Part shown: positions 14,871-22,736 of the stretch, one piece after another | Layout of the letters: each line of letters opens with the position of its first letter | Numbering within the stretch: position 1 is the first letter of the stretch | Source of the DNA: Actinomycetota bacterium | GTDB lineage: Bacteria > Actinomycetota > Acidimicrobiia > Acidimicrobiales > Ilumatobacteraceae | Direction of reading: 5' to 3' | Length of the DNA stretch: 26,801 nucleotides | NCBI GenBank assembly: GCA_026393655.1 | Contig: JAPKZT010000151.1 | Span: 1-26,801, forward strand | Notes under the pieces: model-generated | The model's database searches: none | What the model was told of the DNA's origin: nothing | Seen by the model: only the letters and a program-made list of their open reading frames with translations | Translations under genes and position numbers: made by a program

Positions 14871-15252
14871 CGTTTACATATCGGCCAGATTCTTCTGTCG
14901 AAAAGCGTTTTGCAAGTTCTACAGCTTCGTTAATAATTACTGCTAAAGGAACCTCGGGTCGATCGATCAGTTCGTAGATCGCCAGTCGCAGAACATTGCG
15001 ATCAATCGCTGGCATGCGATGAATTGTCCAAGTGTGCGAATACTCAGTGATCATCTCGTCTAATTGACTTTGACGTGACGCCACTCCAGATGTGAGAGAA
15101 GAGACCAAATCATCAACGGCTAATACTTGCGCTGCAACAATTTCAGATACAGGCAGGCTTCGCGACTCTGCCTCGTATAAAAAATGTACGGCTCGCTCAC
15201 GCGCCGAACTGCGAACATCCTCGCCCGGTTTTGAGTTACGGGTCGACGCCAT
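14824..15252 (-). CDS. nusB: Transcription antitermination factor NusB
   Basis: Binds boxA RNA with NusE (S10) to promote antitermination on rRNA operons. The 142-aa all-helical protein has the family pattern: SSARERAVHFLYEAESR at the N-terminus, then IDRNVLRLAIYELIDRPEVPLAVIINEAVELAKRFSTEESGRYVNGVLSAI near the end, which is nearly diagnostic. I chose ATG 15252, which overlaps the efp stop by one base (TGATG); a TTG one codon upstream is equally possible. efp-nusB adjacency is conserved in many bacteria. Confidence 0.97.
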   Translation of the reverse strand: MASTRNSKPGEDVRSSARERAVHFLYEAESRSLPVSEIVAAQVLAVDDLVSSLTSGVASRQSQLDEMITEYSHTWTIHRMPAIDRNVLRLAIYELIDRPEVPLAVIINEAVELAKRFSTEESGRYVNGVLSAIAKQVRSKGV

Positions 15253-15815
15253 CAAACTCTCGTTATATATTCGCCTGATCGTGTGTCAACTTTGACTCGG
15301 TCGCCAATATTTACAAATAATGGAACCTGAATGACTTTGCCAGTCTGCAAAGTGGCCGACTTGCGACCGCCAGAAACTCTGTCGCCTTGCAGACCAGGTT
15401 CTGTATTTGCAATTTCAAGTTCGACAGTCACGGCAATTTCAACACTGACTATTTCGCCGTCGTGTGTGGCAATAAGTGCAATGCCGTTTTCTATCAAATA
15501 GTCGGCGACATCACCTAAAGCAGTCGGGCTGACATTCATTTGGTCAAAAGTCGCGGTATCCATGAATACGAAGTCGTCACCGTCTTTGTACAAAAACTGC
15601 ATGTCATTTTTATCGAGTATCGCTTGCTCAACTCGAATGCCAGCGTTGAATGTTTTTTCTAGAACGTTTCCAGATCGCAAGTTGCGAAGTTTGGTACGCA
15701 CGAATGCTCCACCTTTGCCAGGCTTGACGTGTTGAAAATCGATCACCGTGAAAAGATTGTTGTCAATCTGAAGAGTGATGCCGTTCTTTAGGTCGTTAGT
15801 TGAAATTGCAGGCAC
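15252..15815 (-). CDS. efp: Elongation factor P
   Basis: Ribosome-binding factor that relieves stalling at polyproline stretches. At 187 aa it has the usual three-domain length: a KOW-like domain I with the tip loop HVKPGKGGAFVRTKLRNL, then two OB domains ending in IGDRVKVDTRSGEYITRV. Lys34 stands at the position modified in E. coli. The modification in this organism cannot be told from the window: no epmA/epmB or deoxyhypusine-type gene is near, and some actinobacterial EF-P proteins are reported to work unmodified. The start is GTG 15815 with Shine-Dalgarno AAGGA about six bases upstream. The start region lies within the last 28 nt of the upstream peptidase gene. Confidence 0.98.
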   Translation of the reverse strand: MPAISTNDLKNGITLQIDNNLFTVIDFQHVKPGKGGAFVRTKLRNLRSGNVLEKTFNAGIRVEQAILDKNDMQFLYKDGDDFVFMDTATFDQMNVSPTALGDVADYLIENGIALIATHDGEIVSVEIAVTVELEIANTEPGLQGDRVSGGRKSATLQTGKVIQVPLFVNIGDRVKVDTRSGEYITRV

Positions 15816-16930
15816 TTGCGATCCTTTTTCGTGTGGGTAAGTATTCGACAGCCGCTTTGCGTGACGACCACAAGGTCTTCAATTCGCACACCACCGAGCC
15901 CTTCACGATAGACGCCAGGTTCAACAGTTACTACCTCACCCACTTCGAGTGGTTCGGCAAATCCATTTCTCACCCAAGGCATTTCATGAATTTGCAGGCC
16001 GACACCGTGCCCAGTGCTGTGACTAAATTCTGAACCAAACCCTGCGTCGGCAATGAAATCTCGACACTGGCGATCAACGTCTTGCGCCAATACCCCAGCG
16101 CGAACATGGCTTAGACCAAGTAGTTGGGATGCGCTGACGACTTCGTGCATCTCACTCAGCACTGGGTCAACTTCTCCGATCAGATATGTTCGTGTCATAT
16201 CCGAGTGATAACCATCAACCAACCCACCAACGTCAATGACCACACTGTCGCCTTCAATAATTTTTCGACCAACTGGACGATGATGTGGGCGTGCAGCATT
16301 TGGGCCGCTGGCGACAATCGTGTCATAACTCGTGAATTCAGCCCCATGTTTTCGCATTCGATAATCGAGTTCATCGCGAATATCTCGCTCTGTTAGACCT
16401 AACACGAGCATTGGCTCGACTTCGCTAAGCGCTGCATCAGTTGCACTTGCCGCCAACTCCATTCTTTGAATCTCAGGTTCAGATTTACGCCTTCGCAAAT
16501 GCGGCACCACAGCAGAAACTTTGACAAGATCTGAATCTATTTGTGCAGACATAGTCTCGTGAGCCGTCACCGTCATCTCTGCTGGATCAAAACCAATTGT
16601 TTTAAGATTTTTCGTCGTGTGCAAGACACCTTCGCGCAATTCTGCGGCGCTTCGACCCTCAATCACAGAACATTGCGCTCCCGAATTCTTGATTTGCTCA
16701 CGAGATTGATCGCCGTAACGACCGTCAACGATCAGCACCATGTCATCGGCGCGTACAAACAATGTGCCTGCCGAACCCGTGAAGCCAGTGAGCCAACGAA
16801 TGTTGTTTAGGTCTGTGACTAACAGTGACGTTACGCTGCTATTTGTTGTCAGCTCAAGTCGTTCGCGAACGAGAGCATCACGACCCGCAACACTCAGCGG
16901 CAACATTTTGCTCGTCAACACTGCGCTCAC
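15788..16930 (-). CDS. M24 family aminopeptidase (Xaa-Pro aminopeptidase/dipeptidase-like)
   Basis: Cytosolic dinuclear metalloprotease of the pita-bread fold, probably cleaving Xaa-Pro bonds. The 380-aa protein has a creatinase-like N-terminal domain (NIRWLTGFTGSAGTLFV, FDP) and an M24 catalytic domain with all five metal ligands: Asp233 (VIDVGG), Asp244 (SDMTRT), His308 (STGHGVG), Glu337 (TVEPGVY) and Glu351 (VRIEDL). Substrate-binding His residues in ARPHHRP and HEMPWV are also present. The start is GTG 16930, overlapping the aroQ stop as GTGA. The position before efp is the standard place for the pepP/pepQ-type gene in many Gram-positive genomes; sequence alone does not decide between the two names. 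The C-terminal tail overlaps the efp start by 28 nt. Confidence 0.94.
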   Translation of the reverse strand: MSAVLTSKMLPLSVAGRDALVRERLELTTNSSVTSLLVTDLNNIRWLTGFTGSAGTLFVRADDMVLIVDGRYGDQSREQIKNSGAQCSVIEGRSAAELREGVLHTTKNLKTIGFDPAEMTVTAHETMSAQIDSDLVKVSAVVPHLRRRKSEPEIQRMELAASATDAALSEVEPMLVLGLTERDIRDELDYRMRKHGAEFTSYDTIVASGPNAARPHHRPVGRKIIEGDSVVIDVGGLVDGYHSDMTRTYLIGEVDPVLSEMHEVVSASQLLGLSHVRAGVLAQDVDRQCRDFIADAGFGSEFSHSTGHGVGLQIHEMPWVRNGFAEPLEVGEVVTVEPGVYREGLGGVRIEDLVVVTQSGCRILTHTKKDRKCLQFQLTT

Positions 16931-17385
16931 TTTTTGTCAGCGAGCAAAGTCGCAACCGCATTGATCGCCAGTGTGTAACCGTGTGCACCGAACCCTGCGA
17001 TTGAACCAGACGCAACTGGTGCGATCACACTTTCGTGACGCCACGACTCACGGGTTGCTGGATTTGAAAGATGCACTTCAATAATTGGTCCAGAGAATGT
17101 TGCAAGCGCGTCGCTCAGACTCCACGCGAAGTGCGTTAAAGCCCCAGGGTTAATAACGATCGCGGCGCAACGAGACCGTGCTTTATGAATCGCAGTTACT
17201 AAGTCTCCCGAACTCTGCGCCTGAAACGTCTCAACTTCGAAACCCATTTTGGTCGCAGTCTGTTTGGCACGATTCATATGATCGTCAAGAGTTGCGGTGC
17301 CATAAATTTCTGGCTGGCGCTGTCCAAGCAAATTTAGATTTGGGCCGCTGAGAATTAAAACAATCGGCAGAGATGATTTAGCCAT
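16927..17385 (-). CDS. aroQ: 3-dehydroquinate dehydratase, type II
   Basis: Converts 3-dehydroquinate to 3-dehydroshikimate, third step of the shikimate pathway; a dodecamer. The 152-aa protein has the type II signature ILSGPNLNLLGQRQPEIYG with catalytic Tyr28, VINPGALTHFAWSLSDAL (Asn79), IIEVHLSN (His105) and Arg112. It is not the larger lysine-dependent type I enzyme. ATG 17385 lies five bases after the aroB stop, and its own stop overlaps the M24 peptidase start. Together with aroB, aroE, aroK and aroC this covers most of the route to chorismate; aroA (EPSP synthase) and the DAHP synthase gene are not in the window. Confidence 0.97.
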   Translation of the reverse strand: MAKSSLPIVLILSGPNLNLLGQRQPEIYGTATLDDHMNRAKQTATKMGFEVETFQAQSSGDLVTAIHKARSRCAAIVINPGALTHFAWSLSDALATFSGPIIEVHLSNPATRESWRHESVIAPVASGSIAGFGAHGYTLAINAVATLLADKK

Positions 17386-17390
17386 GATGA

Positions 17391-18407
17391 TTAGGGTAGT
17401 TCCATCGCATCAAAGGCCTGGTGTAGATATTTTTCTGCTATATCACTAACGATTTCGACACTATTTGCGCCGTCAAGGACGAAAGTCAAGCCGTTGATTG
17501 CCTTCTTGTCATGGCGCATTAAATCAATTAAAACTGTTCGATCAACTGTGCGGGGTATTACGACCCCGAGACCATACGAGTCTCGAATAACTTTGTAGTG
17601 GTGAGCTAGTCGCGCATCATCAATACGCCCCAAACTATGTGCGATGTGTGCTGCGAAAATCATGCCGATTGCCACTGCCTCGCCATGCGCTAATTCGAAA
17701 TCACTTGACCGCTCTAAGGCGTGCGCAAGAGTATGACCATAATTGAGAACTGCTCGCCCACCAGTTTCGCGTTCGTCGGCGGCCACGATGTCGGCTTTAA
17801 TCTCGACACATCGCGCAATTCGTGCGGATAATTCAAGTGCAAGAAGATCGTCACCAGTCAAGAAATGATATTTTGCTACTTCGCCTAGTCCGCATCGTGT
17901 TTCGCGATCCGGCAGTGTCTTTAGTGCATCAATATCGCAAAGCACTGCGCTGGGTTGCCAAAATGCTCCGACTAAATTTTTTCCTTGTGCGATGTTTACA
18001 CCGGTCTTTCCGCCAATCGCTGCATCCACCATGCCGACCAAAGTTGTAGGCATCTGAACGACTGCAGTGCCACGATGCCAACTTGCAGCCGCAAAGCCAG
18101 CAACATCGGTGACCATTCCTCCACCTAGACCGATCACGACATCTGAGCGTGTTAAACCGAACTTGGCAAATTGTTCTGAAATAACTTCAATCGTCTGCAA
18201 TGATTTGAACTGTTCACCGTTACCAATTAGCACCGTCGTATGTGGCAACGAAAGTTTTATTGAAAAAGGAATATTCTCTTGGGTTACGATCACTGCGCGT
18301 TTTGCTGTTTTGGGAAGAAAGTTTTCAATATCTTTCGAAACACCGCTACCGACAACTACCGAGTAAGACCGATCAGCAAGAGCAACCGTGATTTTATGAC
18401 TTGTCAT
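17391..18407 (-). CDS. aroB: 3-dehydroquinate synthase
   Basis: NAD- and metal-dependent cyclisation of DAHP to 3-dehydroquinate. The 338-aa protein contains the NAD-binding GLGGGMVTDVAGFAAA, MPTTLVGMVDAAIGGKTGVN, and the metal ligands Glu176 (GLGEVAKY), His225 (NYGHTLAHALE) and His241 (LAHGEAVAIGM). The open frame reaches back to GTG 18434. I prefer ATG 18407, which overlaps the aroK stop as ATGA and starts directly before the first strand (MTSHKITVAL). The aroK-aroB pair is conserved in many bacteria. Confidence 0.97.
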   Translation of the reverse strand: MTSHKITVALADRSYSVVVGSGVSKDIENFLPKTAKRAVIVTQENIPFSIKLSLPHTTVLIGNGEQFKSLQTIEVISEQFAKFGLTRSDVVIGLGGGMVTDVAGFAAASWHRGTAVVQMPTTLVGMVDAAIGGKTGVNIAQGKNLVGAFWQPSAVLCDIDALKTLPDRETRCGLGEVAKYHFLTGDDLLALELSARIARCVEIKADIVAADERETGGRAVLNYGHTLAHALERSSDFELAHGEAVAIGMIFAAHIAHSLGRIDDARLAHHYKVIRDSYGLGVVIPRTVDRTVLIDLMRHDKKAINGLTFVLDGANSVEIVSDIAEKYLHQAFDAMELP

Positions 18408-18949
18408 CGACTCGAACTGTTTTCTAACGAGCACAAACTTATGATTTGGTCGACTACATCAACAATTGAAAGCGACTGCGTCACGAGATGATGCGTTGCT
18501 AGTTGCTGATACAACGGCTCGCGATCAAGGCGCATCTTATTTAGCGACCCGACGGGATCACCATCCAAGAGCGGTCGATGCTTGCCCCGACCAGTCCGTG
18601 AAATCAAGGTTGGTGTCGGAGCATCCAACCAGACGATGCACTGAGCATTTTTGCGCAATAAATCACGATTTAATTGAGAAATAATCGCGCCCCCTGCCAC
18701 TGCTAAAACGATTGCTGAATTGGCGGCACACAGTTCAACTAATGCCTCTGATTCAAGATTACGAAAAACTTCTTCACCTTGAATTTCGAAAATCTCGCGT
18801 ACCGATGTCTTGGCTGTTTTCTCAACTGCCTCATCGCTGTCTCTGAAAACTAAATTCAGACGCTCGGCCAATGCACGACCGACTGTAGTTTTGCCCGAGC
18901 CCATCAATCCGATAAGCACGATCATCTTTGAAGCATCGCCAGAGACCAC
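18404..18949 (-). CDS. aroK: Shikimate kinase
   Basis: Phosphorylates shikimate at the 3-hydroxyl with ATP. The 181-aa protein has Walker A GLMGSGKTT, the shikimate-binding DSDEAVE (DxD) and Arg in FRNLESEAL, and the lid segment RGKHRPLL. The usual GGG shikimate/Walker B-like turn reads AGG here (VLAVAGGAII), a mild deviation unlikely to abolish activity. The start is uncertain: GTG 18949, used here, lies 14 nt after the aroC stop; ATG 18925 is just before the first strand and would give 173 aa. Neither has a strong Shine-Dalgarno. Confidence 0.95.
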   Translation of the reverse strand: MVSGDASKMIVLIGLMGSGKTTVGRALAERLNLVFRDSDEAVEKTAKTSVREIFEIQGEEVFRNLESEALVELCAANSAIVLAVAGGAIISQLNRDLLRKNAQCIVWLDAPTPTLISRTGRGKHRPLLDGDPVGSLNKMRLDREPLYQQLATHHLVTQSLSIVDVVDQIISLCSLENSSSR

Positions 18950-18963
18950 GGCGTCAGCAAACT

Positions 18964-20127
18964 TCAGCGCAGTCTCTGCGCAAAGTTTTGCACATTCTGC
19001 TTAAACTCAGCAACGCTGTCACCACCGAATTTTCTTTGCGCTTCTTGCGCCAATACCAGTGCGACCATCGTTTCGGCAACAACACCCATTGCCGGCACAG
19101 CCGTAACATCTGTGCGTTCTTTGAAACTTACCGTTTCTTGTTTGGTCACCATGTCTACAGTTTTCAAAGTCGGGCGATTCAAAGTCGAGAGCGGCTTCAT
19201 TGCAGCGCGAACGACGAGCATCTCTCCCGTGGTCATTCCACCTTCTGTTCCACCCGCGAGTGAAGTTTCGCGTTTATATGAATTAACTTTTGAATCCCAT
19301 GTGATCGCGTCATGCGCGAGACTTCCGCGCCGCGCCGCTGTTTCAAAAGCATCGCCAATCTCAACGCCTTTGACAGCCTGAATACTCATGATTGCTTGCG
19401 CTAGTAGTCCGTCGATCTTTCGATCCCAATGCACATAACTTCCTAAACCAACCGGTAAACCATAAGCCAAGACTTCCACTATGCCGCCAAGACTGTCACC
19501 ATCTTTTGCGGCTGCTTCAATTTCAGCGATCATTTTTGCTTCAGCAGTTGAATCAAAACAACGCACCGACGACTCATCGATTTTCGGTAAGTCTTCAGGC
19601 TGTGGCCGCGCCGCGTTTTCGTTACGAGCGCTACCAAGTTGCAAGACGTGCGACATAACAGAAACGCCGACTTGTGCAAGAAAAACTTTGGCCAGTGCGC
19701 CTGCTGCGACTCTGGCTGCCGTTTCTCGCGCACTTGCTCGTTCAAGCACATCGCGAGCATCGTCAAATCCATATTTCTGCATGCCAGTTAGATCAGCGTG
19801 ACCAGGTCGAGGCTGAGTCAGAGGCTTTTTTGTTTTTCCTGGCGCAGGTGACATTTCTTCATGCCACACATCACTGCGAAACCACTCACTATTTTTGATT
19901 TCTATCGCGACTGGCGATCCAAGTGTTCGCCCGTGACGGATACCGCTGAGCAAAACTATTTCGTCTTCTTCAAATTTTTGACGCGGTCCCCGACCGTATC
20001 CAAGACGTCTGCGAGCCAACTCATCGCTAATGTCTTTTGCTGTTACAACCATGCCAGCGGGCAGGCCTTCAACGATGACTACAAGAGCCTGACCATGGCT
20101 TTCGCCCGCGGTTAGATAACGAAGCAT
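18964..20127 (-). CDS. aroC: Chorismate synthase
   Basis: Reduced-FMN-dependent elimination of phosphate from EPSP to form chorismate, the last common step to aromatic amino acids. The 387-aa protein begins MLRYLTAGESHGQAL (signature 1) and continues with RRLGYGRGPRQKFEEDEI, SGIRHGRTLGSPVAI, RPGHADLTGMQKYGFDDARDVLERASARETAARVAAGA, and the C-terminal KPLSTLNRPT and TDVTAVPAMGVVAE. All major signatures are intact. ATG 20127 has only a distant AGAGG upstream. A 72-nt gap separates it from aroE, one of the larger gaps here, and a local promoter is possible. Confidence 0.98.
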   Translation of the reverse strand: MLRYLTAGESHGQALVVIVEGLPAGMVVTAKDISDELARRRLGYGRGPRQKFEEDEIVLLSGIRHGRTLGSPVAIEIKNSEWFRSDVWHEEMSPAPGKTKKPLTQPRPGHADLTGMQKYGFDDARDVLERASARETAARVAAGALAKVFLAQVGVSVMSHVLQLGSARNENAARPQPEDLPKIDESSVRCFDSTAEAKMIAEIEAAAKDGDSLGGIVEVLAYGLPVGLGSYVHWDRKIDGLLAQAIMSIQAVKGVEIGDAFETAARRGSLAHDAITWDSKVNSYKRETSLAGGTEGGMTTGEMLVVRAAMKPLSTLNRPTLKTVDMVTKQETVSFKERTDVTAVPAMGVVAETMVALVLAQEAQRKFGGDSVAEFKQNVQNFAQRLR

Positions 20128-20164
20128 AAATAACAGGCTACCTCTAGCGCCTCACGAGAACCAG

Positions 20165-20170
20165 ATATTA
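20165..20170 (-). promoter_or_regulatory. Possible -10 box upstream of aroC
   Basis: TAATAT on the minus strand lies in the 72-nt AT-rich gap between aroE and aroC, about 38 nt before the aroC ATG. No good -35 is found at 16-18 nt upstream. The gap also has T runs (minus-strand T7 at 20190-20184 and T5 just before the box). An internal promoter for aroC-aroK-aroB-aroQ is plausible but weakly supported. Confidence 0.22.
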
Positions 20171-20199
20171 AAAAGACCCATCCAAAAAAACACGAAATT

Positions 20200-21114
20200 T
20201 CAGGTGCGTGCCAAATGTGCCAACGCACACTCGCGCATCAGGGCCGTGTCTCCCATTTGACCGATCCAATGTTGCTGTTGAAGTGCTGCCTGATGCACCA
20301 ACATTGATAATCCATCTACGACAGTTGCTCCAGCTTTTTGTGATGCACGTAGCAAACCGGTGATTAACGGTTTGTACACAGCATCAAGCACCACATGGGA
20401 AGACTTGATCAGCGAAACATCAATCGGCGAAACTTGCGAACCTTGCTCAACTCCGAACCCAACGGGGGTTGTGTTAATAATAATTCGAGCATCAGAAATT
20501 GTATTTGCAATCTCGCCAGAAGAAACGACTCTCGCCGAGCCAGCGACTCGGTTCACTAAATCTTGCGCGCGTTGCGGTGTGCGATTAATTACTCCGACGT
20601 CGCTCGCGCCACGTTGCACCATCGCGTGTGCAACTGCACTGGCTGTACCACCAGCACCAAGCACGACTACACGCTCACCTTTGATCGAACTATTCATCGC
20701 CTGCTCAAGAGCGTTGCAACAACCTTCGCCATCAGTATTTGTTGCCCACAGTGAATTGTCTGATCTGAGCACAACAGTGTTCGCAGAATTCGTGACTCGA
20801 ACTACTTGGTCGACTTCACCACATTGACTGACAATTTCGGCTACCGCGTTTTTGTGTGGCATCGTTACCGAGAGACCACCGATACCAAGTGCAGTCATTG
20901 AAGTAAGAGCATCTTCAACTCGTGCAGGCTGAACATTGAATGCGACATATAGCCAATCAACATTGAGTGACTCAAACACTGCATTATGTATCACCGGAGA
21001 CAAACTTTGGGCGACTGGCGATCCGATCACTGCAGCAAGACGTGTCGCACTGGTTATCTGTCTAGTTGTATTCAAAATGACTCTCGCTATTTTTGTTTCA
21101 CGGCAAAAACCCAC
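20200..21114 (-). CDS. aroE: Shikimate dehydrogenase
   Basis: NADPH-dependent reduction of 3-dehydroshikimate to shikimate. Up to 304 aa, with the substrate-binding IGSPVAQSLSPVIHNA, catalytic Lys in GGLSVTMPHK, NTDGEG (substrate Asp), the Rossmann loop VVLGAGGTASAVAHAM, a basic NADP-specifying NRTPQRAQ, NTTPVGF and LDAVYKP. It ends with the typical GLSMLVHQAALQ helix. The start is uncertain: the longest frame begins at GTG 21114 and overlaps mltG by 17 nt. TTG 21075, preceded by GAGAG, starts nearer the fold and would give 291 aa. It follows mltG, the usual actinobacterial neighbour. Confidence 0.94.
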   Translation of the reverse strand: MGFCRETKIARVILNTTRQITSATRLAAVIGSPVAQSLSPVIHNAVFESLNVDWLYVAFNVQPARVEDALTSMTALGIGGLSVTMPHKNAVAEIVSQCGEVDQVVRVTNSANTVVLRSDNSLWATNTDGEGCCNALEQAMNSSIKGERVVVLGAGGTASAVAHAMVQRGASDVGVINRTPQRAQDLVNRVAGSARVVSSGEIANTISDARIIINTTPVGFGVEQGSQVSPIDVSLIKSSHVVLDAVYKPLITGLLRASQKAGATVVDGLSMLVHQAALQQQHWIGQMGDTALMRECALAHLART

Positions 21115-21811
21115 CGGCTCGCGAATTTTCTACATTGATTGCATGGTCTTGTTCGGTAGCAGCAAAAGTGTGTCCTCCGTTGGCATCACTCAAGACGTAA
21201 TACAAGTAAGCACAGTTTTGAGACTTCTTCATTCCGGCACACATTTTGTCACTCAACTCTGGATTCGGAGCAGGATTTAATGCCGCCCTTATTGCAGCAC
21301 GACCTGGGCTAGCAATTGGCGTCGGAGGTAAGCCCTTATACAGGTACGAGTTATAAGGCGAATCAATCGCCTTCAATTCGGTAAACGAAGCATTTTCAGG
21401 CGAGTTGTAATAAAGAGTCGCGTCAATTTGTAGCGGCATTCCGCGTTCAAGCCGGTTATAAATTACTCGCGAAATTTTGCCGCGGTCAATTTCAAGTTTC
21501 GCCTCTCGTTCAATGATTGAAGCGATAATCAGAACTTGGTATGGCGACTTACCGACTTTGGCTTGTGAGTCTGCAAGGCCTTCTTGATTACCGACTCGCT
21601 CCATCAATCTCAACATTCTGTCAACCACACTTGCCGCAGATTCATCGCCTGATATTTGATATGTATCTGGAAACAAAAGTCCTTCAAATCGATACGGCGC
21701 AAGATCAAGTGAAGCCAAATCTTTCGGAAAATATTCAGATGTTAATAACTCGTTCGTCATTGCTTCATAAAAACTTTGCGATGATTCGTTGAGCGATTTG
21801 TTTAATCGCAA
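21098..21811 (-). pseudogene. mltG: MltG endolytic transglycosylase, C-terminal catalytic part in a shifted frame
   Basis: Catalytic YceG domain of the membrane-bound lytic transglycosylase that cuts nascent peptidoglycan strands. It carries EGLLFPDTYQI, the catalytic Glu101 in IIASIIEREA, VIYNRLERGMPLQIDATLYY, and SPYNSYLYKGLPPTPIASPGRAAIRAALNP, all characteristic. The frame opens at TTG 21811, but there is no Shine-Dalgarno for a separate gene, and the first codons overlap the upstream half in another frame. The N-terminal anchor is encoded by 22307-21765 in a frame one base apart. The full span of 1210 nt is exactly one base more than 403 codons, so losing one base would restore a normal 402-aa protein. 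The catalytic domain itself shows no decay, suggesting a recent event, sequence error or recoding. Confidence 0.85.
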
Positions 21812-22307
21812 AACCTTCAGGAAATGTAACTTTTGTAAAAGTAATCGAAGGACTCTTACTTAACTTCTTCATAATGTTGCCGATGTGCTCATGTTTAATG
21901 AGCGCAAAATAACCAGGTTGAAGATCTATCCCACCTTTGCGATCTGCATACCAACGAAACACACTCGCGTTAACAATGAAACCTTCCTGCTCAAGACGCT
22001 TGCTTACAGAGATTAATGAATCACCTAGATTTACGGTGAAGTTTGTCGCTATGGGTTTGCCACTAGTTACTGAATCTGGTGGATTCACCTGTCGCAAGTA
22101 CCACATGCCAGTTGCGCCGACTGACAATAAGACCGTCATTACGACCGCAAGCGCAATCAATACCGTGCGTGAATCTGGTCGAAGATCTAAAGGCTGTGTT
22201 TCGAATTCACTGTTGCGCCACGCATCCGGACCATCCCAAGGGTCTTCAATCCACTTTTCGTTTTTGCCGTTATCGCCGTTATTGCGATCATCGTGTTTAC
22301 GAGTCAT
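21765..22307 (-). pseudogene. mltG: MltG, N-terminal membrane anchor and LysM-like part, ends at premature stop
   Basis: First 180 codons of MltG: a cytoplasmic, charged, disordered N-terminus (residues 1-46), one transmembrane helix (about 48-70, RTVLIALAVVMTVLLSVGAT), and a LysM-like domain (about 88-155, FTVNLGDSLISVSKRLEQEGFI and LQPGYFALIKHEHIGNIMKKL). The typical linker VTFPEGFAIKQIAQRI follows. The frame then runs into TGA at 21767-21765, just after five T on the minus strand (AAG TTT TTA TGA), while the family continues in the +1 frame. ATG 22307 overlaps the ruvX stop as ATGA, so the gene's start and coupling are intact. Standing alone, this half could not cleave glycan. Confidence 0.85.
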
Positions 22308-22729
22308 GACTTGAGGCGATCCACATGATCAAGCCACCCTTGCAACATCACGGCGGCGGCAATTTTGTCAACAACTTTTCGACGCGCCTGCGCGTTCATA
22401 TTTGCTTCAATCATTGATTCGTTAGCAGTCTTGGTTGTCAAGCGTTCATCATGTGAATGAACTGGCACAGTCAGCGATTTTGTCATTTCTTTAATTTCAT
22501 CCAAAGCCAATCGTGCAGCCGGGCCTATGGCTCCAGCCAATGTAAGAGGCATACCGACGACCACGCATTCGGCTTCGTATTCGTTAATGATCTCTTGAAT
22601 CTTCTTATGATCTTGCGAATGATTTGAACCACGCGCTATCACCACCAACGGCGAAGCAATAGTTCCACTTGAGTCACTAACTGCAATCCCGATGCGCTTG
22701 CTTCCGAGGTCAACGCCGACACTGCGCAT
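22304..22729 (-). CDS. ruvX: RuvX/YqgF family Holliday junction resolvase-like nuclease
   Basis: RNase H-fold protein of the YqgF family, implicated in pre-16S rRNA 5'-end processing and proposed as a Holliday junction resolvase. The 141-aa protein has the first acidic strand SVGVDLGSKRIGIAVSD, VVVGMPLTLAGAIGPAA, the DERLTTKTA segment, and a C-terminal KVVDKIAAAVMLQGWLD with the conserved Asp. The open frame reaches to 22795, but those extra 22 codons lie within alaS. I chose ATG 22729, seven bases after the alaS stop, because it begins right at the fold. alaS-ruvX-mltG is a conserved order. Confidence 0.96.
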   Translation of the reverse strand: MRSVGVDLGSKRIGIAVSDSSGTIASPLVVIARGSNHSQDHKKIQEIINEYEAECVVVGMPLTLAGAIGPAARLALDEIKEMTKSLTVPVHSHDERLTTKTANESMIEANMNAQARRKVVDKIAAAVMLQGWLDHVDRLKS

Positions 22730-22736
22730 CGTTGGT

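Noticed and set aside
20184..20210. Intrinsic terminator after aroE (CACG/CGTG stem followed by T7 on the minus strand)
   Set aside because: The stem has only four Watson-Crick pairs plus possible G-U pairs around a 12-nt loop and overlaps the aroE stop. It is too weak to call without folding energies.
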